DNA from: Salvelinus alpinus
Taxonomy: Eukaryota > Chordata > Actinopteri > Salmoniformes > Salmonidae
Assembly (NCBI RefSeq): GCF_045679555.1
Contig: NC_092091.1
Coordinates: forward strand, 78,950,685 to 79,014,684
DNA: 64,000 nt
Direction of reading: 5' to 3'
The translations under genes and the position numbers were made by a program. Below, piece after piece: positions 11,926 to 23,135 of this stretch. The notes under the pieces were generated by a model. The model saw nothing but the letters and a program-made list of their open reading frames with translations. It did no database searches and was not told the origin of the DNA. Each line of letters begins with the position of its first letter. Positions within the stretch are counted from its first letter, which is position 1.

Positions 11926-12750
11926 TGGTGTGGGGGCTGTGCCTTGGCAAAGTGGGTGGGGTTATATCCTTCCTGTTTGGCCCTGTCCGGGGGTATCATC
12001 GGATGGGGTCACAGTGTCTCCTGACCCCTCCTGTCTCAGCCTCCAGTATTTATGCTGCATTAGTTTATGTGTCGGGGGGCTAGGGTCAGTTTGTTATATC
12101 TGGAGTACTTCTCCTGTCTTATCCGGTGCCCTGTGTGAATTTAAGGATGCTCTCTCTAATTCTCTCTTTTTCTTTCTCTCTCTCGGAGGACCTGAGCCCT
12201 AGGACCATGCCTCAGGACGACCTGACATGATGACTCCTTGCTGTCCCCAGTCCACCTGGCCGTGCTGCTGCTCCAGTTTCAACTGTTCTGCCTGCTGCTA
12301 TGGAACCCTGACCTGTTCACCGGACGTGGTACCTGTCCCAGACCTGCTGTTTTCAACTCTCTGGAGACCGCAGGAGCGGTAGAGATACTCTTAATGAACG
12401 GCTATGAAAAGCCAACTGACATTTACTCCTGAGGTGCTGCACCCTCGACAACTACTGTGATTATTATTATTTGACCATGCTGGTCATTTATGAACATTTG
12501 AACATCTTGGCCATGTTCTGTTATAATCTCCACCCGGCACAGCCAGAAGAGGACTGGCCACCCCTCATAGCCTGGTTCCTCTAGGTTTCTTCCTAGGTTT
12601 TGGCCTTTCTAGGGAATTTTTCCTAGCCACTGTGCTTCTACACCTGCATTGCTTGCTGTTTGGGGTTTTAGGCTGGGTTTCTGTACAGCACTTTGAGATA
12701 TCAGTTGATGTACGAAAAATGATAGATGAAAAAGTAAGTTTGATTTGATT
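11926..12750 (+). repeat. Interspersed repeat with teleost-wide 3' end
   Basis: The 3' part (about 12565-12750) contains GGTTTCTTCCTAGGTTTTGG and CAGCACTTTGAGATATCAG and ends in a TTTGATTTGATTT tail. The same 3' part occurs on the minus strand at 62878-62998. The 5' part has no significant frame. I recognise it as an abundant fish repeat but cannot name the class. Confidence 0.55.
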
Positions 12751-13246
12751 TGCCACTTGCCTGCCCATCCACGAACCAAAAGGCTCTTTTAAAATATCCA
12801 CTTAATCAATACTATAAAACTTTATATTTTCGCATACATAAAATGCATACTATTTAGAATGCAAGTCTAGGTATTCAGACATGGCCACTGTAAAAATGTA
12901 AGAAGACTCAATTAGGCTTATGGGTCATTCTTGGGCTTGGATAATATTTCAGTCCCTCTGACTTTTTATATAATATTTCAAGTATTGGGTCACCAAAATG
13001 AAATGTAAAAGATGTTGTATATAAATTGAAATGTCCAGTATAATGAATTGAAATAGAAGAGCATTACCAACCAAACTCCACCAATAAAAATGGTCAGTCC
13101 ACCCTTATGTGCCATCATTAACAGGAAGTGACATCATTCAACAATTTTCAACTGCATGGTACAGAAACAGTTAAGTAATCACATTCTTTCAGATCTGTAT
13201 TTTGCTGTTTTTTAAAGTCAGGTGGGGATCGTTGAGCTGACCACCT

Positions 13247-13608
13247 CAACCCCATTACATGAAATAAAGATGGAAAACTAGTACTTATCAAAATTATACA
13301 TTAACCCATAAAAATATACCATCTATTAATTTAATGCACACCATGTGGTCTCTGTTAGGGAATCTAGTTGATAGGTAATCGACTAGAAGGACTGTTCCCC
13401 GGACTCCTCGTGTAGGGATTTGTACAATGCACGAACAAGGCTATTGAACTTGACATTGGTGTCTGTCTTTATTCCTTATCCAACATATCATACTGAAACA
13501 GTCTCCTGTCCTTCACCAGATGAGGAGCAGAGGCCATTTTGAGCCAAAACACTCAACCCGTCACATGTTTCATTGTAACAGGGTTGTAAACCTGTGACAG
13601 GGTTGAGG
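13247..13608. repeat. Left cluster of TCAACCCCGTCACATG-like motifs
   Basis: Copies start near 13247 (TCAACCCCATTACATG) and 13553 (TCAACCCGTCACATG), with inverted forms near 13574 (GTAACAGGGTTGTA) and 13594 (TGTGACAGGGTTGAGG). They sit between the left inverted end and the ORF. Arrangement in both orientations resembles subterminal binding sites of a transposase; that role is inferred. Confidence 0.55.
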
Positions 13609-13897
13609 TATTAACTTTATTTATGAATATTGCATCTAAACAAATTAATTATTCAAAATATTATACATTATATATTGTTGATATTCACTTATGAAACATG
13701 CTGTAATGTGTTCCATATGAACAAAACATATATTTTAAGGCAGGCAGCCTAGGGGTAGGAGAGAATGTCGCAAGGCTCTTAACTTCAGTTGTCCCTTTAA
13801 GTCGCTCTAGATCCTAAATTACTCAAGGATTATAGTGTATGCATGTATATATTCTAAGAATCTTTGATTTAACATTATCCATTGAAACATCTAGGGA

Positions 13898-14675
13898 ATG
13901 ATGGCGCCCACATCAGCAGCAGAAAGACAAAGGCAGTGTCGAGCACGTCAAAATGCTGATCCAGAAAAAAGGGAACAAGACCTTGAGAGATGGAAAAGAA
14001 ATGTTGAGGCAGGGAAAAAAGAAAAAGATCAGTGATTTAAGTGAGAGAGACCAGCATCAGAAGCATAAACAGTGGAGAACAGCTTACAAAAGAAGCAAGG
14101 AGAGGAAAGGAGGACTGAGGAACTTGACAACTCCTCCACAAAGTCCAGATGTTGAACGTGCGATGGAGATGATGCCAAGCCCGATAAAAGCGGTGCCCTC
14201 CAGCATGAGAATACACCAGGTCATCACCCTTGCTCCTGGTGAGCTGATGTCTCGTGATGTCAGTTGCTTTTGTTCCTCAAAGAAGGACCTACACTGTACA
14301 TGCTTTAACACACAGCACTTCAGTTTCAGGCAGAAGGTCCTGGCTGCTCCAGAACAGCCAGTTATTTTTGAAAATCCACAACCTGTGGGTGAAATCCAGT
14401 GGGGAAATGCAGGTGTTCTTGGGCAGTGGTGTGTAGTGGAATATGATGATGACCTTTATCCAGGCTTCATCCTCGGCAAGGATGAAATGAGTGTTCAAGT
14501 GAAATGTATGCATCGTGTAGGACCAAACAGATTTTTCTGGCCTTCTCCAGACGATATCCACTGGTATCAGTTTGATGAAGTCCTTGAGATGATTCCACCC
14601 CCACAGCTTGTGACATCCTGCCACGTAGAGGTTGAGAGAGATGTGTGGGCCAGACTCTCAGGAAGAAAACCATGA
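13898..14675 (+). pseudogene. Transposon-associated ORF of unknown family, one frameshift
   Basis: ATG at 13898-13903 follows an acceptor-like CTAG. It starts a basic N-terminus (AAERQRQCRARQNADPEKR) typical of short ORFs on fish transposons. Near 14015-14030, in an A-rich run, the frame shifts by one base into the long 240-codon frame that ends at 14675. That part has a Lys/Arg-rich segment, a cysteine cluster (CFCSSKKDLHCTC) and a C-terminal beta-type region (WCVVEYDDDLYPG ... FWPSPDDIHWYQF) that could be a Tudor-like barrel. No catalytic triad is visible. The frameshift could be a sequencing error in the A-run. Confidence 0.6.
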
Positions 14676-15019
14676 ATGAATGAATATGGTGCTCCTGAGA
14701 AGAAGGATAGTCATGCTGACACTAGTGCTGTAGTTACGTCTGTTCTAGCATTATAAATGACCTTGGAAAATGTTCCTACAGTTTGATGACACGTTTAACT
14801 TTTCTGATGAACCCTGTTGAATGTTATTAATTATGCCTGATACGTTTTTATTTGTTTCGATATTTACTGCAGTTTGGTTAATAAAACCCAGATTATTCTA
14901 AATATATCTAATATTCTTATTACATGGTTGTTTACAATGAAATGCAATGTTTTGGGGTAAATCTTGGAGGGATTTTGATAGTAAACTAAACTAGTTTATA
15001 TGGAAACCGATGTGTCTCT

Positions 15020-15390
15020 TCAACCCCGTTACAGCATTCAACCCCGTCACATGACAATATTTGTTAAATAAAATGGCAAAGATGAATAAATATGAATTGA
15101 ATGTTTTCTGAGCTCAGTCTGCAATGTTAAGGACAATCCGAAGAAGATTAGATTTATGTTAAAATTCTGAATTGAAAGCATTTTTTTATTTAAATGATGA
15201 ACCTGCTGACACAATGTGTCTATTTCAGGGTTTAATATAGCAAAATTGTGAGATTTGACATACATTTCATATTTATAATTATTGCATTGGTTTGGGGGAC
15301 ATGAGCATTAGGTAAATGTTGATTTTATAACAAGTATCTTTTATAATCATATTCAGACAGCTTCCATATTGTCTGTGATGGGGTTGAAGA
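15020..15390. repeat. Right cluster of TCAACCCCGTCACATG-like motifs
   Basis: TCAACCCCGTTACAG at 15020 and TCAACCCCGTCACATG at 15038 are in direct orientation. An inverted copy (TGTGATGGGGTTGAAG) lies at about 15374-15389. Together with the left cluster these flank the ORF and lie within the inverted ends. Confidence 0.55.
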
Positions 15391-15561
15391 TAAATGGTGT
15401 CCGTATCAGCCAAAAATGAACAATAATAAAATGGCTTTAATGCCTGAGGTGGGAAAATATGTTTTCTTTAAGGTTTAATATGTACTTAATGTTGTGGGGT
15501 GTTCAGAAAATGCATTTATTCTAGTAAAAAAAAAAATATTACCGCAGACCAAGAATGACCC

Positions 15562-16267
15562 TTAGAGCGCTCTCAATGAAATGACCCCCTATCAAAGTTC
15601 GGGAGAAAAACTTCATAAACACGATTGCATATGGTTTCTTTCAACATATGCATTTCTTATTTTAAGACGAATATATAAATAATATAGGGTGAATAGCTTA
15701 AATCTCAGCGTAAAATAGTGGTGTAAAAGAGAACACCTTTCATGGACGTCCTTGTCCTCAGCCATTATGCGATTGGCACTGTAGTGAGATGGGCCTATTT
15801 TGACCCCCGCAACTAATTCGAAAGGAGTTGGGAAATCGGTCCTTATTATCACATTTCTTGAGTTAAATAAAAATTGCCTTCCAAATAATCTTACACCAGA
15901 CTTTCATAATAAAAAGATCAACCTACCATTTCTCCTGCTGTCTTGCAAGTCAAGGGGTGAAGCCACAGAAAGGGAGAAAAGTTGTCGAATGTAGGCCTAC
16001 TTCCAATTTCTAACAGGAAAGAATTTGAACAAACTCTCGCTTTAAAAATGTTTTTCTAAGAGGCAGAATATGTAGTTCTAATATTTCACATTTTGTCGTG
16101 GAAAATATAGGGTCAAATTAATGAAAAACTGGAAATAACATGACACATCTGAGAAATCTTGATATTGGCATACGCCGCAAACTACTTTAAATATTGATTG
16201 TCCATTATATTTGATAAAGTGGAAATGTGTCTTCAGTTCGTGGTTAAATGCCGTTAAAATACAAACA
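15562..16267. other. No recognised gene
   Basis: A/T-rich DNA. Short frames at 15613-15852, 15800-15994 and 16078-16281 show no motif, repeat match or convincing splice borders. Confidence 0.45.
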
Positions 16268-16480
16268 TGATCAGAAAACATTACACAGTATTCGTATCAC
16301 CTTTTTGTCAACCTTGTGACAGTTGTAATCACTCCTTTGTTCCTCCTGGTGGCGGCAGAGGACTTTGGAGCTGATGGGTTTGGAGTGATGGCAGACATGA
16401 TTGAAGGCGCACACAGATGATTTTAGAGGTAGAGACCCAAATTTCTTTATATTCAATATGTTTATGATGTAAGGAGATTG
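16268..16480 (-). other. Paralogous block downstream of GTPase exon, copy 2
   Basis: Aligns closely with 46928-47140: shared ACAGTATTCGTAT start, TGACAGTTGTAA, CTCCTTTGTTCCTCC and ATGGCAGACATGAT. Both blocks lie 3' of an AIG1 exon on the minus strand, so they duplicated with the gene. The short frames do not agree between the copies, so it is more likely a 3' flank or non-coding sequence than an exon. The LINE at 16612 inserted just beside it. Confidence 0.5.
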
Positions 16481-16611
16481 GTCACAGAGATTAAATTAGA
16501 GAATTTATTTTCTCTACACCTTTCTAATCTCTTTCACCTCTCCCTTCCCAATGTCCTTTTACTTTCATTAACTATTTGTTCATACTTATTGTAATTGATA
16601 TATTGATATAC

Positions 16612-18390
16612 AGCTGCGGTTATCCCCCTCTTCAAAGGGGGGGACACTCTTGACCCAAACAGCTACAGACCTATATCTATCCTACCCTGCCTTTCTAAGG
16701 TCTTCGAAAGCCAAGTCAACAAACAGATTACCGACCATTTCGAATCCCACCGTACCTTCTCCGCTATGCAATCTGGTTTCAGAGCTGGTCATGGGTGCAC
16801 CTCAGCCACGCTCAAGGTCATAAACGATATCTTAACCGCCATCGACAAGAAACAATACTGTGCAGCCGTATTCATTGACCTGGCCAAGGCTTTTGACTCT
16901 GTCAATCACCACATCCTCATCGGCAGACTCGACAGCCTTGGTTTCTCTAATGATTGCCTCGCCTGGTTCACCAACTACTTCTCTGATCGAGTTCAGTGTG
17001 TCAAATCGGAGGGTCTGTTGTCCAGACCTCTGGCAGTCTCTATGGGGGTGCCACAGGGTTCAATTCTTGGACCGACTCTCTTCTCTGTATACATCAATGA
17101 TGTCGCTCTTGCTGCTGGTGAGTCTCTGATCCACCTCTACGCAGACGACACTATTCTGTATACTTCTGGCCCTTCTTTTGACACTGTGTTAACAACCCTC
17201 CAGGCGAGCTTCAATGCCATACAACTCTCCTTCCGTGGCCTCCAATTGCTCTTAAATACAAGTAAAACTAAATGCATGCTCTTCAACCGATCGCTGCCTG
17301 TCCAACATCACTACTCTGGACGGCTCTGACTTAGAATATGTGGACAACTACAAATACCTAGGTGTCTGGTTAGACTGTAAACTCTCCTTCCAGACTCACA
17401 TCAAACATCTCCAATCCAAAGTTAAATCTAGAATTGGCTTCCTATTCCGCAACAAAGCATCCTTCACTCATGCTGCCAAACATACCCTTGTAAAACTGAC
17501 CATCCTACCAATCCTCGACTTCGGTGATGTCATTTACAAAATAGCCTCCAAAACCCTACTCAATAAATTGGATGCAGTCTATCACAGTGCCATCCGTTTT
17601 GTCACCAAAGCCCCATATACTACCCACCACTGCGACCTGTACACTCTCGTTGGCTGGCCCTCGCTTCATACTCGTCGCCAAACCCACTGGCTCCAGGTCA
17701 TCTACAAAACCCTGCTAGGTAAAGTCCCCCCTTATCTCAGCTCGCTGGTCACCATAGCAGCACGCGTTCCAGCAGGTATATCTCTCTGGTCACCCCCAAA
17801 ACCAATTCTTCCTTTGGCCGCCTCTCCTTCCAGTTCTCTGCTGCCAATGACTGGAACGAACTACAAAAATCTCTGAAACTGGAAACACTTATCTCCCTCA
17901 CTAGCTTTAAGCACCAGCTGTCAGAGCAGCTCATAGATTACTGCACCTGTACATAGCCCATCTATAATTCAGCCCAAACAACTACCTCTTTACCTACTGT
18001 ATTTATTTATTTATTTTGCTCCTTTGCACCCCATTATTTCTATCTCTACTTTGCACTTTCTTCCACTGCAAACCAACCATTCCAGTGTTTTTTTACCTGC
18101 TATATTGTATTTACTTCGCCACCATGGCCTTTTTTATATTTTTATATATATATATATTTTGTTTGCCTTCACCTCCCTTATCTCACCTCACTTGCTCACA
18201 TTGTATATAGACTTATTTTTCACTGTATTATTGACTGTATGTTTGTTTTACTCCATGTGTAACTATGTGTTGTTGTATGTGTCGAACTGCTTTGCTTTAT
18301 CTTGGCCAGGTCGCAATTGTAAATGAGAACGTGTTCTCAATTTGCCTACCTGGTTAAATAAAGGTGAAATAAAAAATAAAAAATAAAAGA
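16612..18390 (+). mobile_element. LINE, 5'-truncated (L2/CR1-like, HpaI-partner type tail)
   Basis: Begins abruptly inside the reverse transcriptase, at the sequence matching 37452 of the second copy. It ends with CTACCTGGTTAAATAAAGG and an A-rich tail, the tail shared with HpaI SINEs. 5' truncation is the normal result of target-primed integration. Clearly the same family as 36108-39590. The 3' untranslated region (about 17945-18350) is A/T-rich. Confidence 0.93.
16640..17945 (+). pseudogene. LINE reverse transcriptase, broken
   Basis: The first frame (to 17329) has RT motifs in order: AFDSVNHHILI, MGVPQGSILGPTLFSVYIND and the catalytic YADD (LYADDTILYT). A short deletion near 17300, relative to the second copy, shifts the frame; the C-terminal part (17340-17876) then carries YKYLGVWLD and the thumb region. 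Another shift near 17780 scrambles the last residues. The catalytic box is intact but the protein is split. Confidence 0.9.
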
Positions 18391-18879
18391 ATATAGCAAC
18401 AATCACAACATTTTTATTTTGTATGTATTTAAATGATACATGTACTTATTTTTTCCTTTGATGTTTAGAAGATTTGTCATGGGATATGTTACATGCATTT
18501 TTCTATAATAAAAGAATGCTGAGATTTTTTAAAAATGAAATCATTATGCTACATCTTTGACAAAAATGCAATAGACTTCTCTCCCATACTGTATAGTTGT
18601 GTCATTATGTTTATATGAATGAGTCCTTGCAGCATTAAATCTGTATATTCAAACAGGTCACTGATTGCAGTACTATAATGTTCTCAGAAAAGGAAAATCA
18701 AACGCATAAACAAATGTATACACAGTGCCACAACCAACATTTTCCCAGGGGCCATTCTCTTGATATAACACTGTTGCTGGGATAATAAAGCCAAATCAAA
18801 TCAAATCATTATCTAGATATACCACTATGTTACTGGAATAATAAAGCCATTCTGTTAATCTAGATTTAACACTGTTGCA
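18391..18879. other. 3' flank of gene copy 2, no gene
   Basis: A/T-rich. It shares short stretches (for example AAAGAATGCTGAGATTTT) with 47395-47410 near copy 3, so it belongs to the duplicated block. Nothing coding seen. Confidence 0.45.
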
Positions 18880-19670
18880 CACAGAGAAATCATCATCATA
18901 TTAAAGTGATGGTTGTACTTGACATTCAGTACTTTAAGAAATGTCACTCGTCTGCAATTACTATTCAAGTGTTGAGGTTGGTGTATAGTTCATATAATGT
19001 GTAAACAATTACAATGTGTCCACATACAGTCGTTAGACAAACTGTAAATCAACCAACCAACCAACCAGTCAAAACAATGACAGATGGTAATGTTAGATTC
19101 TCAGCGTTCCCAGCATCCCCTTGTTTTACTACTTCCCTCTCTCAGCCTCTTGAAACATCTCATTGGTGTAGTGGCTTGTTCTACAGTATTAAACAGGAAC
19201 AGGCAAGGCAGAGACACTAAGCAAGGTCAGAACATTGACTGATTTCCAGTATTTATACATGTTGCACACAAAGAAATCACATCAAAGTGATGGTTGTACA
19301 TGAAGACTTGACAATACACTGAACAAATAAGGTATTTAGTAATCTAAGAATCATAATTTGTAATCAATTAATGTTTCTGTGTCATGGCTGGTTTACACTT
19401 CACTCTAGAAACGTCTGTAAAGCATTAGAATGTGTCCACAGACAATCCAACCAACCAGCAACTAACCAACCTACCAGTCAACCACCCAACCAGTCAAAAC
19501 AATGACAGATGGTAATGTTACAGACTCTCATTGTACACAGCATTGACCTTGTTTTACTACTTCCCTCTCTCAGCCTCTTGTAACATCTCATTTGTACAGT
19601 GGCTTGTTCTACAGCATTAAACAGGAACAGGCTGGGCAGAGACACTAAGCAACTACTTCTCTTTCTCTCA
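18880..19670 (-). repeat. Imperfect tandem duplication of the GTPase 3' end
   Basis: Two units about 370-425 bp apart share TGTTGCACACA-AGAAATCA, GTGTCCACA, CCAGTCAAAACAATGACAG, the coding-like CTCAGCCTCTTG-AACATCTCATT segment and AACAGGAACAGGC. The unit nearer the gene overlaps the C-terminal codons of the exon at 19478-20268; the distal copy (18880-19250) is untranslated. A third related C-terminal stretch lies at 19660-19700 within the exon. Confidence 0.55.
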
Positions 19671-20268
19671 GCCTCCTGGAACATCTCATTGGTGTAGTAT
19701 CTTTCTCCATTCCTCCTGACCATCTTGTTAATCTTCTCAAGCAGTTCAGTGACCTGGGAGGGATTCGTATCTTTGTTGTTAAAGACATGATATCCCCCTT
19801 TGCATTGGGAAAGTAAACTTTTCAGATCTGGATTTTCAAGCAGGAAGTCTTCAATTGTTACGTCATCATCAAGAAGGTCTCCATGTGTGAAGAGAACCAT
19901 GGTGTAATTGGATGCTTCATCACCAAAGAATCTCTGAATCATCTCCACAGTTCTCTGTTCCTCTTCAGTGAATCTTCCCAGCTTGATCACAACCAGGAAC
20001 ACATGGGGACCAGGAGCAGAGAAAGAGATGCATTTAGCAATCTTTTTCAGTGACTCCTCATTGGACAATGTAGTATCAAACAAACCTGGGATGTCGATAA
20101 CAACTACACTTTGCTCATCCACCTTCTCCTTTCTCTTGTTACAGTCTTTTGTCAGACAAACAGAGGAAAACTTTGATGGGAAATCTTTCCTCCTCCCCAG
20201 GATGGTGTTTCCTGATGCACTCTTCCCAGCTCCAGTCCTCCCCACCAGAACAATCCGGACCTCGTGTT
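19478..20268 (-). CDS. AIG1/GIMAP-type GTPase exon, gene copy 2 (terminal exon)
   Basis: An acceptor (CTCTAACAG) ends at 20269. The exon opens with HEVRIVLVGRTGAGKS, whose GRTGAGKS is the P-loop. It continues with the switch and G3 motif VVIDIPGLFDT and the AIG1-typical SAPGPHVFLVVIKLGRF and FTHGDLL. A C-terminal region follows with the GIMAP phrase RYYTNEMFQEAER. After that the usual charged coiled-coil tail is replaced by about 55 residues from a local duplication. GIMAP proteins bind GTP and many act on internal membranes of immune cells. The stop is at 19478-19480. The upstream exon in phase is the linker at 20917-20959. Confidence 0.9.
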
Positions 20269-20741
20269 CTGTTAGAGTAGAAGGACAATGTTGTTTCCTT
20301 TAACATGAGTATAACCTTGATGTTCTTCCTGTTAGCACATTGACAAACTGCATGTTTCACTAAAATAATTGTGAATGGATGAATGAACGACATCACCAAA
20401 GTTAGAACTCGAGCAGATTTTATTCCTCAGAGCTCTATTGTAGTTTATCTTAGTAATGTCCCATTATTTCTTTCTTCCATTTCATAGAGGGAAACTATTA
20501 AATGGAAACATCCCCCTAATTTCAGTAGAGGTTCCCCTGCTTGTGCCAGTATACTAACCAATACAAAAAGCTGCTTTTTCAGTTTCACACTGCTTCTTGG
20601 CTGCAACTAACATTTATGGTCAGTAGAATATAACCTTTTTCCAAATTAAACCTGACTTTATGAATCAGTGGAATTATTTAAGAAACAAGGAGGCCTACGC
20701 TTTCAATACTTGACACCAGTCATAGTAGGGTACTTCCTTAC
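20269..20741 (-). other. Intron of gene copy 2
   Basis: Contains, at about 20676-20712, the single-copy sequence (ACAAGGAGGCCTACGCTTTC) that is expanded into the 49-bp minisatellite at 49111-49701 in copy 3. Nothing coding. Confidence 0.7.
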
Positions 20742-20887
20742 CTGAGGGTTGCTGACACCAGTTGACTTTGCTTTCTATTTTCCAGCTCAGTGCAGACAGT
20801 GACAGAGTACTGAGTACCACATTGCAGGTCAGAGAGAGTGATGCTGGGTGAAGATGTGGTAGTGATGTGTGGTTATGTCCCTGGACT
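20742..20887 (-). pseudogene. Half fibronectin III exon, gene copy 2
   Basis: Encodes the C-terminal half of an FN3 module (ITLSDLQCGTQYSVTVCTEL), close to the exon at 50235-50504. The donor CAG|GTAAGG is intact, but the N-terminal half and the acceptor are missing. Its donor is in a different phase from the GTPase exon, while the linker exon joins the GTPase exon in frame. Inferred to be a dead exon that is skipped. Confidence 0.75.
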
Positions 20888-20916
20888 GTTTATTCTGTGT
20901 TTCCACATATACCTAC

Positions 20917-20959
20917 CATCATCTGAGGTCAGCGTTGTGTGTTGGTCTCCATCAAAACT
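20917..20959 (-). CDS. Linker exon, gene copy 2
   Basis: A 43-bp exon encoding SFDGDQHTTLTSDDG, between acceptor CCTAAG and donor GATG|GTAGGT. It starts in phase 0 after the B-box exon and ends in phase 1, which fits both FN3 exons and the GTPase exon. The counterpart in copy 3 is at 51619-51687. Confidence 0.6.
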
Positions 20960-21096
20960 CTTAGGCTGTGAAAACCAAAGAAGAGTCAATCCTTTCTGTG
21001 ATTTTCTGTATTTTGCTTTTGACACATAAACCCCTCTATATCGAGAAAATACTGTACATCGTTCAATGAAGTGAATGAAAACAAACCAGGAACTAC

Positions 21097-21394
21097 CTGT
21101 CTTCCTGCTTTCTTTATCCCATGGAGGGTGGTATCATGTCCTTTGTGGTTTGTCTCTGCACACTGACTGCAGATCAGCATCTGGTCTGTCCTGCAGAACA
21201 CCTCCAGAGAACTGTAGTCATGTTGGCAGAGTCTCTCCTCCAGGTCTCCAGTCACATCCACCAGTGTGTGTCTCTTTAGTTTAGGTATTGTATAGTGTTG
21301 TCTGATGTGGGCCTCACAGTAGGACACACTGCAGGTCAGACAGAACTTCACAGCTTGGACCTCAGAGCAGATATCAAAGGATACCTCTCCTGGC
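21097..21394 (-). CDS. Two-B-box exon, gene copy 2
   Basis: Acceptor CACCAG and donor GACAG|GTAGTT bound 298 bp encoding about 99 residues. The first module reads FDICSEVQAVKFCLTCSVSYC...H, the second CQHDYSSLEVFC..C.QCAETNHKGHDT. Copies 1 and 3 have CD(V/I)C at the start; here the first Cys is Phe (VSFDIC), so the first zinc module has lost one ligand, while the second is complete. The exon joins the preceding exon through a split Arg codon (CG|G). Confidence 0.9.
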
Positions 21395-21704
21395 CTGGTG
21401 GGAATTGGATAATAACATTTATCAAATACATTGATCAAAAGAACCTGATCCATTCAGTTTAACACAAAGGCCTGATAATAAACTCAGCAAAAAATGAAAC
21501 ATCCTGTCACTGTCAACTGCGTTTATTTTCTACAAACTTAACATCTGTAAATATTTGTATTAACATAAGATTCAACAACAGACAAACTGAACAAGTTCCA
21601 CAGACATGTGACTAACAGAAATGGAATAATGTGTCCATGAACAAAGGGGGGGGTCAAAATCAAAAGTAACAGTCAGTATCTGGTGTGGCCACCAGCTACA
21701 TTAA

Positions 21705-23131
21705 CTTCTTATGGCTGCAGGGGCAGTATTGAGTAGCATGGATGAAAGGCGCCCAGAGTAAACGGCCTGCTCCTCAGTCCCAGTTACTAATATATGCATA
21801 TTATTATTAGTATTGGATAGAAAACACTCTAAAGTTTCTAAAACTGTTTGAATTATGTCTGTGAGATTAACATAACTCATATGGCAGGCAAAAACCTGAG
21901 AAGTTCCACTTCCTGTTTGGATTTTTTCTGGGGGTGCCATATTTTCAACCAAGCTCTCATTGAATATACAGAGAGATATGGATGGGTTTTCACTTCCTAC
22001 GGCTTCCACTAGATGTCAACAGTCAATAGAACTAAGTCTGATGACTCTAATGTGAAGGACGGTCGAAGGAGACAGAAATTAGTAATCACTGCCATGAGGT
22101 GACCATGCATTCAACACGCGCGTTCACGTGAGAGGCAGCTCCGTTCCATCTCTCAATTGAAGAAAATTTAATTCTCCGGTTGGAACGTTATTCAAGATGT
22201 ATGTTAACAACATTCTAAAGATTAATTCAGTACATCATTTAACATGTTTCTACTGACTGTAACGGAACGTTTGGACATTTCGTCACGTTATAGTGGTCGC
22301 GCTTTGAGACTTTGGTTAGGGTATTTGGTGAACAATTCAAAAGTAGCTAATTTGACATAAATAACGGACATTAACGAACAAATCAAGCATTTATTGTGGA
22401 CCTGGGATTCCTAGGACTGCATTCTGATGAATTCATCAAAGGTAAGGAAACATTTATCATGTATTTTCTGGTTTCTGTTGAGTCCAACATGGCGGCTAAT
22501 TTGGCTATTCATCTGAGCTCCGTCTCAGATTATTGCATGGTTTATGTTTCCGTAAAGTTTTGAAATCTGACACAGCGGTTGCATTAAGGAGAGGTATATC
22601 TATAATTCCATGTGTATAACTTTTATTATCATCTATATTTATGATGAGTATTTCTGTTGAAACGATGTGGCTATGCAAAGTCACTTGATGTTTTTGCAAC
22701 TAGTGAATCTAACGCCTCAATGTAAACTCAGATTTTTTTATATAAATATGAACTTAAACAAAACATGCATGTATTGTGTAACATGAAGTCCTATGAATGT
22801 CATCTGATGAAAATAATCGAAGGTTAGTAATTAATTTTATCTCTATTCTGGTTTTTGTGAAAGCTATCTTTAGCTGGAAGAAATGGCTGTGGTTATTGTG
22901 GTTTTGTGGTGACCTAACATAATTGTTTGTAGTGTTTTTCGCTGAAAAGCCTATTTGAAATCGGACACTTTGGTGGGATTACCAACAAGATTACCTTTAT
23001 AATGATATAAGACACATGAATGTCTGACGAATTTTAATTATGAGATTTCTGTTTTTTGAATTTGGAGCCCTGCACTTCGACTGGCTGTTGTCATATCAAT
23101 CCCGTTAACGGGACTGCAGCCATAAGAAGTT
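21705..23131. mobile_element. Non-autonomous TTAA-site DNA transposon nested in Tc1
   Basis: TTAA flanks both sides (21701-21704 and 23132-23135). The ends are inverted: CTTCTTATGGCTGCAG on the left and CTGCAGCCATAAGAAG on the right. A 4-bp TTAA target is the mark of piggyBac-like elements. No transposase ORF, so it is non-autonomous. Related sequences occur at 11395-11925 and 24514-27595. Confidence 0.75.
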
Positions 23132-23135
23132 TTAA

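Larger units (their letters stand above)
12922..15561 (+). mobile_element. DNA transposon-like unit with short inverted ends, about 2.6 kb
   Basis: The two ends share GGGTCATTCTTGG in inverted orientation (15 of 16 bases; GGGTCATTCTTGGGCT on the left, the complement of AGACCAAGAATGACCC on the right). TTA lies just outside each end, but one base off on the left, so a 3-bp target duplication is possible but not clean. Inside are one ORF (13898-14675) and two flanking clusters of a repeated motif. No DDE transposase was identified, so it may be non-autonomous, or the ends may be coincidental. Confidence 0.55.
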
